From contig SEFT01000013.1 of assembly GCA_004144175.1 (NCBI GenBank), positions 62,001 to 126,000 on the forward strand: a stretch of DNA of 64,000 nt. The letters are read 5' to 3'. Below the pieces are notes generated by a model. That model had not been told where the DNA came from, did not search any database, and saw nothing but the letters and a program-made list of their open reading frames with translations. Origin of the DNA: Sphingobacteriales bacterium (GTDB taxonomy: Bacteria > Bacteroidota > Bacteroidia > Chitinophagales > Chitinophagaceae). How positions within the stretch are numbered: the stretch's first letter is position 1; each line of letters opens with the position of its first letter. Positions 34,369-42,322 of this stretch are shown in pieces. A program made the translations under genes and the position numbers.

Positions 34369-34779
34369 TTAATGCCAGCGAGTCGGCACGCACGAGACTT
34401 GGCGGGGAAAAAGAAAATATGGATGAAATAAGGGGGTGTGCAAGCTCCACTTAGGTTTAAAATGGCTATAACTTTATTGGTTCGCCATCATACTTAACCT
34501 TATATCTATGCCTTATCAAACTAACATTATACCTTCAGAAAAAATGTCAGCTTTTACAGCATCCGCACACCAGCATAACAGCAGCGTACGAGCAGCACAA
34601 CAACAACACAGCAGCAGCCTGGCGACACCACAACGACAGCCTAACAGCAGCATTACAGCACCGTGAATAAGCAGTAAAGAACTATTAAAAGACTACCATA
34701 GCACCATCAAAACCGTTTTTCCACGTTCGGCGTAGACTCTGTCTACGCTGGCCTAGCTGCCAATTTTAATGTGCCTTTC
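34369..34779. other. Low-complexity CAG/ACA-rich region
   Basis: About 410 bases with no clear gene. From about 34545 to 34680 the sequence is dominated by CAGCA, ACAACA and AGCAGC units. It contains an open frame of 52 codons (34508-34666, starting MPYQTNIIPSEKMSAF, then rich in Q, S, H and A) that I regard as probably non-coding. The second repeat family (34726-34768) lies at the right end. Confidence 0.4.
34726..34768 (+). repeat. Second palindromic repeat family, copy F
   Basis: TTCGGCGTAGACTCTGTCTA continued by CGCTGGCCTAGCTGCCAATT. The core CGTAGAC-TCT-GTCTACG is a perfect palindrome; the flank GGC..GCTGCCAAT is shared with copy E at 31219. Confidence 0.6.
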
Positions 34780-35235
34780 CTACCGCTTCAGCGCCTTTTC
34801 ATACATCGCTATCCATTGCTTGGGCGTCATTTTCTTAACCAACTCGCCTATCAATTCATACGGTATATCGTCCATATACTTCAGGCGTATGCAGCTCTTA
34901 CCCATGTCCAGCTTGCGCTTGCAGTGCTTAGGGTATTCATCGGTAAACCACTTAAGCAGTTCAGGGTCGCTGTAGATACCCATATGGTACAGCGCAATAA
35001 AGTTCTTCTGCGATGCAATGCTCAGGAAAGGCAATGGCTGCTTTGGGTCGCAATGATAACCCGCCGGGTACAAACTATGCGGCACCGCCCAGCCCAGCAT
35101 ACCATAACCCATACCTTCAGCAAAACCTTTGGGCAGGTTTTTGTTTATCACCTTGTACAGTTTATCCATGGGCTCTATCCGCTCTTCGGGTAGTGAGCTT
35201 AGGTACTCCAGTGCGGTTTTGGCCTCCGATCTCAT
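34780..35235 (-). CDS. DUF1801 domain protein
   Basis: A 151-residue soluble protein of the DUF1801/YdhG-like family. The pattern ALEYLSSLPEERIEPMDKLYKVI at the N-terminus, GYGMLGWAVP, and the central FLSIASQKNFIALYHMGI followed by KLDMGKSCIRLKYMDDIPYELIGELVK (DMGKSCIRF-like) is characteristic. Members are often annotated as uncharacterised or weakly linked to iron-chaperone-like folds; the biochemical role is unknown. Stands alone, on the minus strand. Confidence 0.85.
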   Translation of the reverse strand: MRSEAKTALEYLSSLPEERIEPMDKLYKVINKNLPKGFAEGMGYGMLGWAVPHSLYPAGYHCDPKQPLPFLSIASQKNFIALYHMGIYSDPELLKWFTDEYPKHCKRKLDMGKSCIRLKYMDDIPYELIGELVKKMTPKQWIAMYEKALKR

Positions 35236-35344
35236 ATGCGCTGTTTATAGAGCAAAACTAATAAATCGGTCTGCATTTTTACCGCCCTGCGGGCTACAAT
35301 GCATTCAGCTCAATGCAGTAACTTTCAGCCACTAAAACCACTGC

Positions 35345-35704
35345 ATGAACACACAACATAACGAAAGAATATATAAACTGCTATTCTCAAGCGTATATCC
35401 GCTGTATATACAAAAGGCAGAGAAGAAAGGACGCACAAAAGAAGAAGTGGATGCAGTCATATACTGGCTAACAGGCTACGATGAAAAAACGCTGCAAGAC
35501 CAGATAGATAGAAAGACAACCTTTGAGACCTTCTTTGCAGAGGCTCCGCAGATGAATGCTAATGCTTCAAAAATTACCGGTGTCATCTGCGGCTACCGTG
35601 TAGAAGATATAGAGGATAACGTTGTTCAGAAGGTTCGCTACCTGGATAAGCTGATAGACGAATTGGCTAAGGGTAAAAAGATAGAAAAGATAATGAGGCA
35701 ATAA
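35345..35704 (+). CDS. DUF2200 domain protein
   Basis: A 119-residue protein of the DUF2200 family: [38 protein letters not shown], then [34 protein letters not shown] and [15 protein letters not shown]. Length and motif order match the family. No function has been assigned. Located divergently from the DUF1801 gene, with about 110 bases between the two starts. Confidence 0.9.
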   Translation: MNTQHNERIYKLLFSSVYPLYIQKAEKKGRTKEEVDAVIYWLTGYDEKTLQDQIDRKTTFETFFAEAPQMNANASKITGVICGYRVEDIEDNVVQKVRYLDKLIDELAKGKKIEKIMRQ

Positions 35705-35818
35705 TAGCTGGTTGCATCCTGTCACTAACAATAGCGAGCAGCTTTTAACAAACCCTATCATTTACAATTGGTAACTTAGATACGATGAGGTGAAGACTAC
35801 GTGAAGAGGTTAAATAAC

Positions 35819-36136
35819 ATGAAAAGAATAGTGATGATGGCGCTGGCAGTTTTGTTGATGAGCAGCGCATATGAAACACAGGCTGCCATAAACGAAAATG
35901 CTACGTACAGCCTGGAAGCTCCCCAAAACAGCGATAGAAAAGCAGCCCGCGAATACCGCAAAGAACAAAGACGTGCCAGGAGTGCCGAGTATCGTGCAAA
36001 GCATGGCAAGTCGGACTATGTGCGCATGATGAAGGAGAACAATAAACAACGCCGTAAGATGGACAAAGCTGCGCGCAAACAAAACCGCGGCAAATGGGAC
36101 ACGAACGAATTGGGTAACGTGTACGGAGTGAACTAA
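35819..36136 (+). CDS. Secreted basic hypothetical protein
   Basis: A 105-residue protein from ATG 35819 (a GTG at 35801 would add six). The signal peptide covers residues 1-22 (MKRIVMMALAVLLMSSAYETQA). The mature part is very basic and helical with repeated RKEQRRARS, KENNKQRRKMDKAARKQNR, suggesting binding to an acidic polymer such as nucleic acid or polysaccharide. No family recognised. Confidence 0.65.
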   Translation: MKRIVMMALAVLLMSSAYETQAAINENATYSLEAPQNSDRKAAREYRKEQRRARSAEYRAKHGKSDYVRMMKENNKQRRKMDKAARKQNRGKWDTNELGNVYGVN

Positions 36137-36157
36137 GCTGCGTTTGTTTTTCTTAAT

Positions 36158-36832
36158 TTGCCGCACAATTTCATTTTTTTGTTACCCGTAATATATCTCA
36201 TACCGGGCTTAGGTGTCGATGAGCGCATGTTCAGCAGGCTGGATGTACAGGGTTATACTACAGTTTGCCTGCAATGGGTGAAACCGCATAAGCACGACAC
36301 GTTAAGAACTTATGGAATCCGCCTTGCAGAGCAGATTGATAGCTCCAGGCCTTTTTATCTGCTCGGTGTTTCATTAGGCGGAATGCTGGCGGTAGAAATC
36401 GCGAACTATCTGAAGCCGATTAAAACGGTGATCATCTCCAGCGTAGCTACAGCAAACGAACTGCCCTGGCACCTAAAGCTGGCCGCGTCGCTGCATATTG
36501 ATTACATAACGCCGGCAGAACTGCTAAAGTCCGCCAACCCGCTATCGTACTGGATATTCGGCACAGATACCAAAGAAGAGAAGAAACTCCTGAAAGACAT
36601 ACTTGCCGATATTGACCCGCGGTTTATGAAATGGGCGCTACGCGCGATTGCCAATTGGGATAACAGCACTATACCTCCTAACCTCGTAAGGATACACGGA
36701 ACGAGCGACAAAGTATTGCCCATGTTTAGCACTGCCGATGCTATAAAGATTGGTGGCGGTGGCCACATGATGATCTACAACAACGCAGCAGAGTTATCAA
36801 AGATCATAGCTAAGCAGCTGCTAACACGCTAA
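36158..36832 (+). CDS. Alpha/beta hydrolase
   Basis: A 224-residue alpha/beta-hydrolase. The oxyanion strand is YLIPGLGVDERMF, the nucleophile elbow is LLGVSLGGMLAVEIA (Ser at about residue 72), the acid is Asp in IHGTSDKVLP and the His is in GGGGHMMIY. The cap region is small. The annotated start is a TTG; another TTG at 36179 would also fit, so the exact N-terminus is uncertain. Substrate unknown. It lies before the metallo-beta-lactamase gene, same direction. Confidence 0.8.
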   Translation: MPHNFIFLLPVIYLIPGLGVDERMFSRLDVQGYTTVCLQWVKPHKHDTLRTYGIRLAEQIDSSRPFYLLGVSLGGMLAVEIANYLKPIKTVIISSVATANELPWHLKLAASLHIDYITPAELLKSANPLSYWIFGTDTKEEKKLLKDILADIDPRFMKWALRAIANWDNSTIPPNLVRIHGTSDKVLPMFSTADAIKIGGGGHMMIYNNAAELSKIIAKQLLTR

Positions 36833-36901
36833 GCACTTTTAACCGCTGCTTAAAAGAAAAATAAGAAAGCAACGGAACGGTGCGAACTTGTACGATCTGC
36901 C

Positions 36902-36909
36902 TAACTTTG
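36902..36909 (+). promoter_or_regulatory. Putative -7 promoter element of the metallo-beta-lactamase gene
   Basis: TAACTTTG matches TAnnTTTG exactly, 16 bases before the ATG at 36926. It lies before the TTG at 36911, so transcription would begin at or after that codon, which supports the later start. Confidence 0.5.
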
Positions 36910-36925
36910 GTTGCAAATCGCGCTT

Positions 36926-37816
36926 ATGTCTTACTTCCGCAGCATGTTTAAAGTACTGGCTTTCGCCTCCGCATTTTTTTGTTGTGCAACGTGGAGTCAT
37001 CAGGCCACGGCACAGGTAAAGGAGCCTGACTTTGGAAATGTTGAATGGAAGAAGCCTTATAAGCCATTTCGCATCGTCGGCAATCTGTACTACGTTGGCA
37101 CTTACGAACTGGCATCTTACCTCATTACAACTCCGGAAGGGCATATACTCATCAATACAGGACTGGCATCATCGGCAGACGCCATTGCTAAGAACATTGT
37201 ATCACTCGGGTTTACTGTAGCAGACATTAAAATACTGCTTACCAATCAGGCCCACTTCGACCACTTGGGCGGTATGGCAGGTATGTACAGGATGTGCGGT
37301 GCGAAAATGATGGCCGATGCGGCGGACGTAGATGTAATACAAGATGGCGGAGATTCGGATTTTTTATACGGTGGCAAAGGCGCAATGTTTGAGCCGGTAA
37401 ATGTGGAGCGGGCATTGAAAGATGGAGATAAAATAACCCTGGGTGATATGGAGCTGACCATGCTACACCATCCCGGCCATACAAAAGGCTCTTGCAGTTA
37501 TGCCTTTACAGTAAAAGATGAGAAACGCAACTACGATGTACTGATCGCCAATATGCCCAAAATGCTGCCCGAGGTAGAATTGCCAACGATGCCCACGTAC
37601 CCTGAAGTAGGCAAAGACTTTGAATATACGTACGGTGTAATGCCCGGCCTGAAATTCGATATATGGTTGGCTGCCCACGCCAGTCAGTTTGACCTGCACC
37701 GTAAACACAAACCCGGCGACAAATACAATCCCGACGCCTTTATCGACAGGAAGGGTTATGATGCATCTATTAAGAAGTTGCAAAAAGAGTACCTGACGAA
37801 AAAGGCAGGCAAATAA
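36926..37816 (+). CDS. Subclass B3 metallo-beta-lactamase (Gln116 type, GOB-like)
   Basis: A 296-residue exported zinc hydrolase from ATG 36926 (the longer frame begins at a TTG that overlaps the promoter). The signal peptide ends near ATAQ. Zinc ligands are Gln108, His110, Asp112 and His113 in TNQAHFDHLGGM, His185 in HHPGHTKGS and His251 in LAAHASQFDLH. The first ligand is Gln instead of His, as in the GOB enzymes, so this is a B3-Q type. The GHTKGSCSYAFT and NMPKMLP blocks are typical of B3. B3 enzymes hydrolyse penicillins, cephalosporins and often carbapenems; whether this one does is not shown by sequence. Confidence 0.88.
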   Translation: MSYFRSMFKVLAFASAFFCCATWSHQATAQVKEPDFGNVEWKKPYKPFRIVGNLYYVGTYELASYLITTPEGHILINTGLASSADAIAKNIVSLGFTVADIKILLTNQAHFDHLGGMAGMYRMCGAKMMADAADVDVIQDGGDSDFLYGGKGAMFEPVNVERALKDGDKITLGDMELTMLHHPGHTKGSCSYAFTVKDEKRNYDVLIANMPKMLPEVELPTMPTYPEVGKDFEYTYGVMPGLKFDIWLAAHASQFDLHRKHKPGDKYNPDAFIDRKGYDASIKKLQKEYLTKKAGK

Positions 37817-37840
37817 TCTTCGCTCATAACCGGCCATTCT

Positions 37841-38209
37841 ATGAAACATCCATCCACATCTATCCGGGCATTTATAGGAGCAAAGGATTTCGAAGTATCC
37901 AAGTCATTTTATCGCGACCTTGGTTTTGAGGAGTCTGTTGTCTCGAGCAGTATGTCCTACTTCAGTGTGCATGAAAATATGGGCTTCTATCTGCAGGACG
38001 CTTACGTAAAGGATTGGGTCGACAACTCTATGTTGTTCCTAGAGGTGAATGATATCGACCAGCACTGGAACGAACTTTCTGGCCTTGCCTTGCAAGGCAA
38101 ATATCCGGGTGTCCGGATATCCGGTATTAAAACAGACACCTGGGGCCGTGAATACTTCTTGCACGATCCATCTGGCATACTCTGGCACTTTGGTGTGTTT
38201 AATAAGTAG
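37841..38209 (+). CDS. VOC family protein (glyoxalase/bleomycin resistance-like)
   Basis: A 122-residue vicinal oxygen chelate protein: FIGAKDFEVSKSFYRDLGFEE at the N-terminus, LQDAYVKDW, LFLEVNDIDQHW, and the C-terminal EYFLHDPSGILWHFG with the conserved GxLWH end. Its ATG is 24 bases after the metallo-beta-lactamase stop, so the two may be cotranscribed. The substrate cannot be told; some members bind antibiotics, others glyoxals. Confidence 0.85.
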   Translation: MKHPSTSIRAFIGAKDFEVSKSFYRDLGFEESVVSSSMSYFSVHENMGFYLQDAYVKDWVDNSMLFLEVNDIDQHWNELSGLALQGKYPGVRISGIKTDTWGREYFLHDPSGILWHFGVFNK

Positions 38210-38267
38210 CTTGTAATCTCTCTCCAATCCTCGTTGTTATCCCTTAACAATAACTTTTTGCCGAAAA

Positions 38268-38315
38268 TTTGCGTAGCCAAATAACTACACATATATTTGT
38301 AGCCAAATAGCTACA
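38268..38315 (+). promoter_or_regulatory. ArsR-type promoter with two operator palindromes
   Basis: A -33 TTTG (38268-38271) and a -7 TATATTTG (38292-38299) are exactly 20 bases apart, a full Bacteroidota consensus promoter. Two near-identical 17-mers, GTAGCCAAATAACTACA (38273-38289) and GTAGCCAAATAGCTACA (38299-38315), sit in the spacer and over the expected start site, 26 bases apart. Each is an inverted repeat (TGTAGC...GCTACA for the second). The regulator ATG is at 38318, so the leader is only about 12-15 bases. The arrangement fits repression by the encoded ArsR protein itself. Confidence 0.75.
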
Positions 38316-38317
38316 CG

Positions 38318-38641
38318 ATGAACCTGAGAAGAGATGTATTCCAAGCCATAGCCGACCCTACCCGGCGTGCCATACTTACACTTGTAGCCACACAGGCCAT
38401 GACGGCGGGGGCCATAGCAGCCAACTTCGATACGGCGCGGCCAACGGTATCGAAACATCTGCAAATACTTACCGAATGTGAGTTACTGAAACAGGAGCAA
38501 AACGGAAGAGAAATATACTACCAGCTAAATGCTAAGAAGATGAAAGAGATAGCCGACTTCATTGAGCCCTTCCGACAGATGTGGGATGACCGGTTCAACA
38601 AGCTGGAAGCCGTAATGAAAAACTACAAACCAAAACAATAA
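38318..38641 (+). CDS. ArsR-family winged-helix transcriptional repressor
   Basis: A 107-residue ArsR/SmtB-type repressor: [72 protein letters not shown] spans the winged helix (given here in blocks: [28 protein letters not shown]). It has no Cys metal-binding motif of the ArsR type, so metal sensing is not indicated. Genes of this group are typically followed by an AHSA1/SRPBCC protein, as here. The promoter carries two operator-like palindromes, so autoregulation is likely. Confidence 0.9.
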   Translation: MNLRRDVFQAIADPTRRAILTLVATQAMTAGAIAANFDTARPTVSKHLQILTECELLKQEQNGREIYYQLNAKKMKEIADFIEPFRQMWDDRFNKLEAVMKNYKPKQ

Positions 38642-38649
38642 GCATAACT

Positions 38650-39114
38650 ATGGAACTGAAAACAAGGATACATGCCGAAGATGGCATGCAGGAGATAACG
38701 GTCACCCGGGAGTTCGAACTGCCGGTTGCCCTACTCTACAAGGCCTATGTAGAGGCAGAAATAGTAGAGCAATGGATGGGCACAAAAGTATTGAAGCTGG
38801 ACACGCATAAGCACGGTGGCTATCTATTCGAGACCACCGACCCGAGGGGTAACAAACACAGGTTCAGCGGTTCCATACATGATGCAGTATCGGAGCGAAG
38901 CATCACCCGCACCTTCGAGATGGAAGGCATGCCATTCCCCGTACAGCTGGAGTACCTGGAATTTGAAAGGCTGACTGATGATACGAGTAAGCTCACCATG
39001 CACATCGTCTACCGTTCGGTGGCCTATCGCGACCAGATGTTGCAACTGCCTTTTGCGCAAGGCATCAATATGGCACACAACCGCTTACAGGAAGTTGGAA
39101 TAAACCTGAAATAG
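38650..39114 (+). CDS. SRPBCC/AHSA1 domain protein
   Basis: A 154-residue START-like lipid or ligand-binding protein of the AHSA1 (activator of Hsp90 ATPase homologue) group: ITVTREFELPVALLYKAYVEAEIVEQWMG at the N-terminus, GGYLFETTDPRGNKH, and FEMEGMPFPVQLEYLEFERL. Its ATG is eight bases after the ArsR stop. ArsR-AHSA1 pairs are very common in Bacteroidota. Ligand unknown. Confidence 0.85.
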   Translation: MELKTRIHAEDGMQEITVTREFELPVALLYKAYVEAEIVEQWMGTKVLKLDTHKHGGYLFETTDPRGNKHRFSGSIHDAVSERSITRTFEMEGMPFPVQLEYLEFERLTDDTSKLTMHIVYRSVAYRDQMLQLPFAQGINMAHNRLQEVGINLK

Positions 39115-39122
39115 CATAGAAT

Positions 39123-39515
39123 ATGTCGAAGAGAAACAAGATCATCTACTGGATAGCCACGCTATGGCTATCGCTGGGCATGGCATCGACAGGCCTGGTG
39201 CAGATAATGCAAATGAAAGAAGAAACAGCTGCCATGCTGGATCTGGGCTACCCTGCCTATTTTCTGGTACTACTCGGCATCTGGAAGCTGCTTGGTGTTA
39301 TTGCAATATTGCTTCCAAGACTGCCGGTACTAAAGGAATGGGCTTACGCGGGATTTTTCTTCTCTATGTCGGGTGCGCTGTATTCGCACATAGCTATGGG
39401 CAGCCCTGCCAACGAGGTATTCCCATCTGTGCTGCTACTCGCGCTTACCATCCTTTCGTGGTATTTCAGGCCCGCCAACAGAAAGGTGAATACATTGGCT
39501 GAAGTGCAATCCTGA
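39123..39515 (+). CDS. DoxX family membrane protein
   Basis: A 130-residue protein with four membrane helices (about 8-27, 40-60, 72-92 and 98-116). The N-terminus KRNKIIYWIATLWLSLGMASTGLVQI and PAYFLVLLGIWKLLGVIAILLPRLPVLKEWAYAGFFF match the DoxX-like (DoxX_2) pattern; the last has the conserved EWAYAG. Its start lies nine bases after the AHSA1 stop. The function is unsettled; DoxX relatives are linked to thiol and oxidative stress. Confidence 0.85.
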   Translation: MSKRNKIIYWIATLWLSLGMASTGLVQIMQMKEETAAMLDLGYPAYFLVLLGIWKLLGVIAILLPRLPVLKEWAYAGFFFSMSGALYSHIAMGSPANEVFPSVLLLALTILSWYFRPANRKVNTLAEVQS

Positions 39516-39567
39516 AACTTAGAAGTAAAATGGAAATTTATTAGCTTTCGACAAGAAATCTGCACAC

Positions 39568-40035
39568 ATGGAAATTTGGAACACGCCGCCAGAATGCGAA
39601 ATAGTTAATACACGAGTATTTGATGCACCGCGCACATTGGTGTACCGGGCATGGACAGAACCTGACCACCTGAAGAACTGGTGGGGACCAATAGGATTTA
39701 CCAATACCTTCAACACTTTCGACTTACAGGTAGGTGGTAAATGGAGTTTTGTAATGCACGGTCCTGAGAAAGGTAACTACCGCAACGAATGTACGTTCAT
39801 AGCTATTCGCGAACCCGAGCTGCTGGCATGGGATCGCCAGTCGCAACCTATATTCCAGGTCGAGGTTAATTTTGAGGAGGTCTCTGCGAATGAAACAAAC
39901 GTGGTTTTCAGACAAAAATTTAAAACAATAGAAGAGTGTGAGAAGATAAGGATGTACACCGTAGGCAAGAACGATGAGAACTTTGACAAGCTGGAAGCCG
40001 AGCTTGAAAAAATGAAACAACTATACGCTTTATAA
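39568..40035 (+). CDS. SRPBCC/AHSA1 domain protein
   Basis: A 155-residue AHSA1-type protein: IVNTRVFDAPRTLVYRAWTEPDHLKNWWGPIGFTNTF, GGKWSFVMHGPEKGNY and ending in TVGKNDENFDKLEAELEKM. Typical of the family. It is codirectional with the ArsR-led genes, 53 bases after DoxX. The palindromic pattern ahead of the ArsR gene probably controls this run of genes together, though this is inference. Confidence 0.85.
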   Translation: MEIWNTPPECEIVNTRVFDAPRTLVYRAWTEPDHLKNWWGPIGFTNTFNTFDLQVGGKWSFVMHGPEKGNYRNECTFIAIREPELLAWDRQSQPIFQVEVNFEEVSANETNVVFRQKFKTIEECEKIRMYTVGKNDENFDKLEAELEKMKQLYAL

Positions 40036-40045
40036 AAAGGATAGT

Positions 40046-40615
40046 ATGGCAAAGACAACTAAAAAAACATTATCAGCATCATTACAGCAAGAGCTGATAA
40101 GCATATTGAAGGAACGTTTTGAAAAAAATGCAAAGCGTCATAAGGGTATCAACTGGGCAGACGTACAAGCAAAGCTCGAAGCCAGCCCTGACAAACTATG
40201 GTCGCTCAACGAAATGGAGATAACCGGTGGCGAACCTGACGTGATCGGCTTTGACAAAAAAACCGGCGAATATATCTTTTGTGATTGCTCTGCTGAAAGC
40301 CCTAAAGGCCGTCGTAGCTTATGCTACGACGATGAAGCATTGATGTCGCGTAAAGAACACAAACCGGCCGATAGCGCAGTGAACCTGGCTACAAGCATGG
40401 GCATCGAGCTGATAGATGAAGCGCAATACCGGGAGCTGCAGCAGCTGGGCACTTTCGATCTCAAGACATCAAGCTGGGTCAAGACACCCGACAATATCCG
40501 CAAGCTGGGTGGCGCTATCTTCTGCGACCGTCGCTATGATACTGTATTTACATACCACAATGGCGCAGAATCCTATTATGCGGCAAGAGCGTTTCGCGGG
40601 ATGCTTAAAGTATAG
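40046..40615 (+). CDS. DUF4256 domain protein
   Basis: A 189-residue protein matching DUF4256: LISILKERFEKNAKRHKGINWADVQAKLE, MEITGGEPDVIGFDKKTGEYIFCDCSAESPKGRRSLCYDDEALMSRKEHKP (in blocks), and the C-terminal KTSSWVKTPDNIRKLGGAIFCDRRY followed by YYAARAFRGML. Its function is unknown. The gene starts 11 bases after the preceding SRPBCC gene, so they are coupled. Confidence 0.85.
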   Translation: MAKTTKKTLSASLQQELISILKERFEKNAKRHKGINWADVQAKLEASPDKLWSLNEMEITGGEPDVIGFDKKTGEYIFCDCSAESPKGRRSLCYDDEALMSRKEHKPADSAVNLATSMGIELIDEAQYRELQQLGTFDLKTSSWVKTPDNIRKLGGAIFCDRRYDTVFTYHNGAESYYAARAFRGMLKV

Positions 40616-40636
40616 GACAGTTAGCGGTTATACACG

Positions 40637-41290
40637 ATGACACGAGAAGCGGCCGTCAGTCAAAAGGCAATTGAAGAAATTGAGTACAGGCATTTTTCTG
40701 CAACAGAGCAATTCTTGCAGGTGCACAGCCTTGTGTATGCTAATGGAAAGCCTTCGATACAAAGAGTTGAGATAAATAACGATGAACTGGCAACCGTATA
40801 TTTCAATGTGGAGGATGAAAAGTTCTTTTGGGTTGTATATGTGAATCTGCAACCTGAAATTTCAGTCCGCTGGGTAGGCACGATAGATTATAACTCCGTA
40901 CGCTTTTCAGCTTATTCAGAGCAGCTAAGTTTTGATGAGCTTCGTAAGTTGACAAAATTAGTCCCATCCGGAGGATGGAATAAAGGAGACAAAAAGGGAC
41001 AAAGCCCCAATTACATACGAAAGGAAAGCTACATCTACTTTGAGCCAAACCCTGAACCGGATGAATTTAAGGATAAACTAACGCTCCTCCTTACCTATCT
41101 CGAACAGGACAGCGACGGTGTAAGAAAACTGGCAGAGGAAGGCGGTCATATACAGGTGTATACTGAGTTTCATAATGGCAACTCGATGCTTGGCGGCTAT
41201 TATTTAGAAAAGTCTCACATCAAAAGATTGGCGCAGCTAGATCTGGAGATAGGATTTGATGTAAATGCAAATGGCAATCTCTTTATTTAG
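40637..41290 (+). CDS. DUF4279-type hypothetical protein
   Basis: A 217-residue protein. The C-terminal half (about 95-217) has the DUF4279 pattern: FDELRKLTKLVPSGGWNKGDKKGQ, then a helix-rich FKDKLTLLLTYLEQDSDGVRKLAEEG and HIQVYTEFHNGNSMLGGYYLEKSHIKRLAQLDLEIGFDV. The N-terminal half (about 20-90) is beta-rich and unassigned. Starts 21 bases after the DUF4256 gene. Function unknown; DUF4279 is often linked to phage or defence-type neighbourhoods, but here it is in a run of small genes. Confidence 0.7.
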   Translation: MTREAAVSQKAIEEIEYRHFSATEQFLQVHSLVYANGKPSIQRVEINNDELATVYFNVEDEKFFWVVYVNLQPEISVRWVGTIDYNSVRFSAYSEQLSFDELRKLTKLVPSGGWNKGDKKGQSPNYIRKESYIYFEPNPEPDEFKDKLTLLLTYLEQDSDGVRKLAEEGGHIQVYTEFHNGNSMLGGYYLEKSHIKRLAQLDLEIGFDVNANGNLFI

Positions 41291-41358
41291 AAAGCGGAGT
41301 GTAATAGTCTAATTTGTAAAGAAAAAAATTATCATCTCACATTTGCGACTCTGTTATA

Positions 41359-41832
41359 ATGACTTGTAGAACTATAATCCCGACTGTACTCATCGCTATG
41401 TCATTGGCAGTACAAGCCAATTGCCAACCGGCGCTCATTTTAAAAAATGTCAAAACGGGAAATACGCGCATCTTACAAGCGCCCAGGCATATAAGTTTAA
41501 CCACTGCTTCGGATAGCATTGATTATAAACATAACTATGTGCTACAGTCAATAACTAAAGACTCCATCATAGTGAGTGATCGGGCATTTTCTATTGCAGA
41601 TGTAAAAACCATACAATATAAAATTGACGAAAGCGAAAGCGCACCGGTTGCATTGGGTTGGGCATCTATCATCTGCATCATTGCGTCACCATTTGCAGGC
41701 ATTACCAAGGACGGCTACCGGTTCGATAAAGCCGGTGCAACATTAGGGGCCGGCGTAGGCTTGTTTGGGATACTGGCATTTGCTACAAGGAATCGTCACT
41801 TAAGAACCTACACCATCACCGGCGTTAAATAA
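41359..41832 (+). CDS. Hypothetical exported protein with C-terminal membrane segment
   Basis: A 157-residue protein. The N-terminus MTCRTIIPTVLIAMSLAVQANC resembles a signal sequence. The body is beta-rich (NVKTGNTRILQAPRHISLTT, YVLQSITKDSIIVSDRAFSIADVKTIQYK) and the C-terminal part has two hydrophobic stretches (GWASIICIIASPFAG and AGATLGAGVGLFGILAF). No family recognised. Single gene. Confidence 0.6.
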   Translation: MTCRTIIPTVLIAMSLAVQANCQPALILKNVKTGNTRILQAPRHISLTTASDSIDYKHNYVLQSITKDSIIVSDRAFSIADVKTIQYKIDESESAPVALGWASIICIIASPFAGITKDGYRFDKAGATLGAGVGLFGILAFATRNRHLRTYTITGVK

Positions 41833-41866
41833 AACAAGTTACTTTCGCTAACTTATACAGCTTGCT

Positions 41867-42322
41867 ATGGTACAAAAATTGATCAAGAATAGTATTACGA
41901 TAAACGCAAATCCTGATATTATATGGGATCTGCTCACCAACCCTGAACAGACGAAAAAGTATATGTTTGGTTGCGAAACAGTTAGCGACTGGAAGCCCGG
42001 TAGCCCGCTGGTCTGGAAGATGATGCATGAGGGTAAGGAGTTCATTCCCGTTAAAGGCAATATCGTTTCTATCGTTCCGGGGCAATCCCTGTCCTATACA
42101 GTCATCGATCCCAACTCCGGCATTGAGGATATTCCCGAGAACTATCTTACTGTCGATTACAATCTGGAACCATCAGGCACTGCCACTATATTACACGTCA
42201 CCCAGGGCGACTATAATACCGTAGCCGATGGCGAAAGAAGATACCAGGAAAGCTATAACAACGGCGAGGGTTGGAACCCGATACTGGTAGAGATCAAGAA
42301 GCTGGCTGAGTCAGGCTTTTAG
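41867..42322 (+). CDS. SRPBCC family protein
   Basis: A 151-residue START-fold protein: IKNSITINANPDIIWDLLTNPEQTKKYMFG at the N-terminus, WKPGSPLVWKM, and the tail WNPILVEIKKLAESGF. It belongs to the same broad family as the genes at 38650 and 39568. Its end overlaps by four bases with the convergent lipoprotein gene on the other strand. Ligand unknown. Confidence 0.8.
   Translation: MVQKLIKNSITINANPDIIWDLLTNPEQTKKYMFGCETVSDWKPGSPLVWKMMHEGKEFIPVKGNIVSIVPGQSLSYTVIDPNSGIEDIPENYLTVDYNLEPSGTATILHVTQGDYNTVADGERRYQESYNNGEGWNPILVEIKKLAESGF

Noticed and set aside
34056-34454. 132-codon frame across the decayed RAYT copy
   Set aside because: It crosses the end of a membrane gene, a repeat and a pseudogene, so it is an artefact of decay.
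40628-40852. Minus-strand 74-codon frame opposite the DUF4279-type gene
   Set aside because: Antisense shadow; the plus-strand gene has clear domain similarity.
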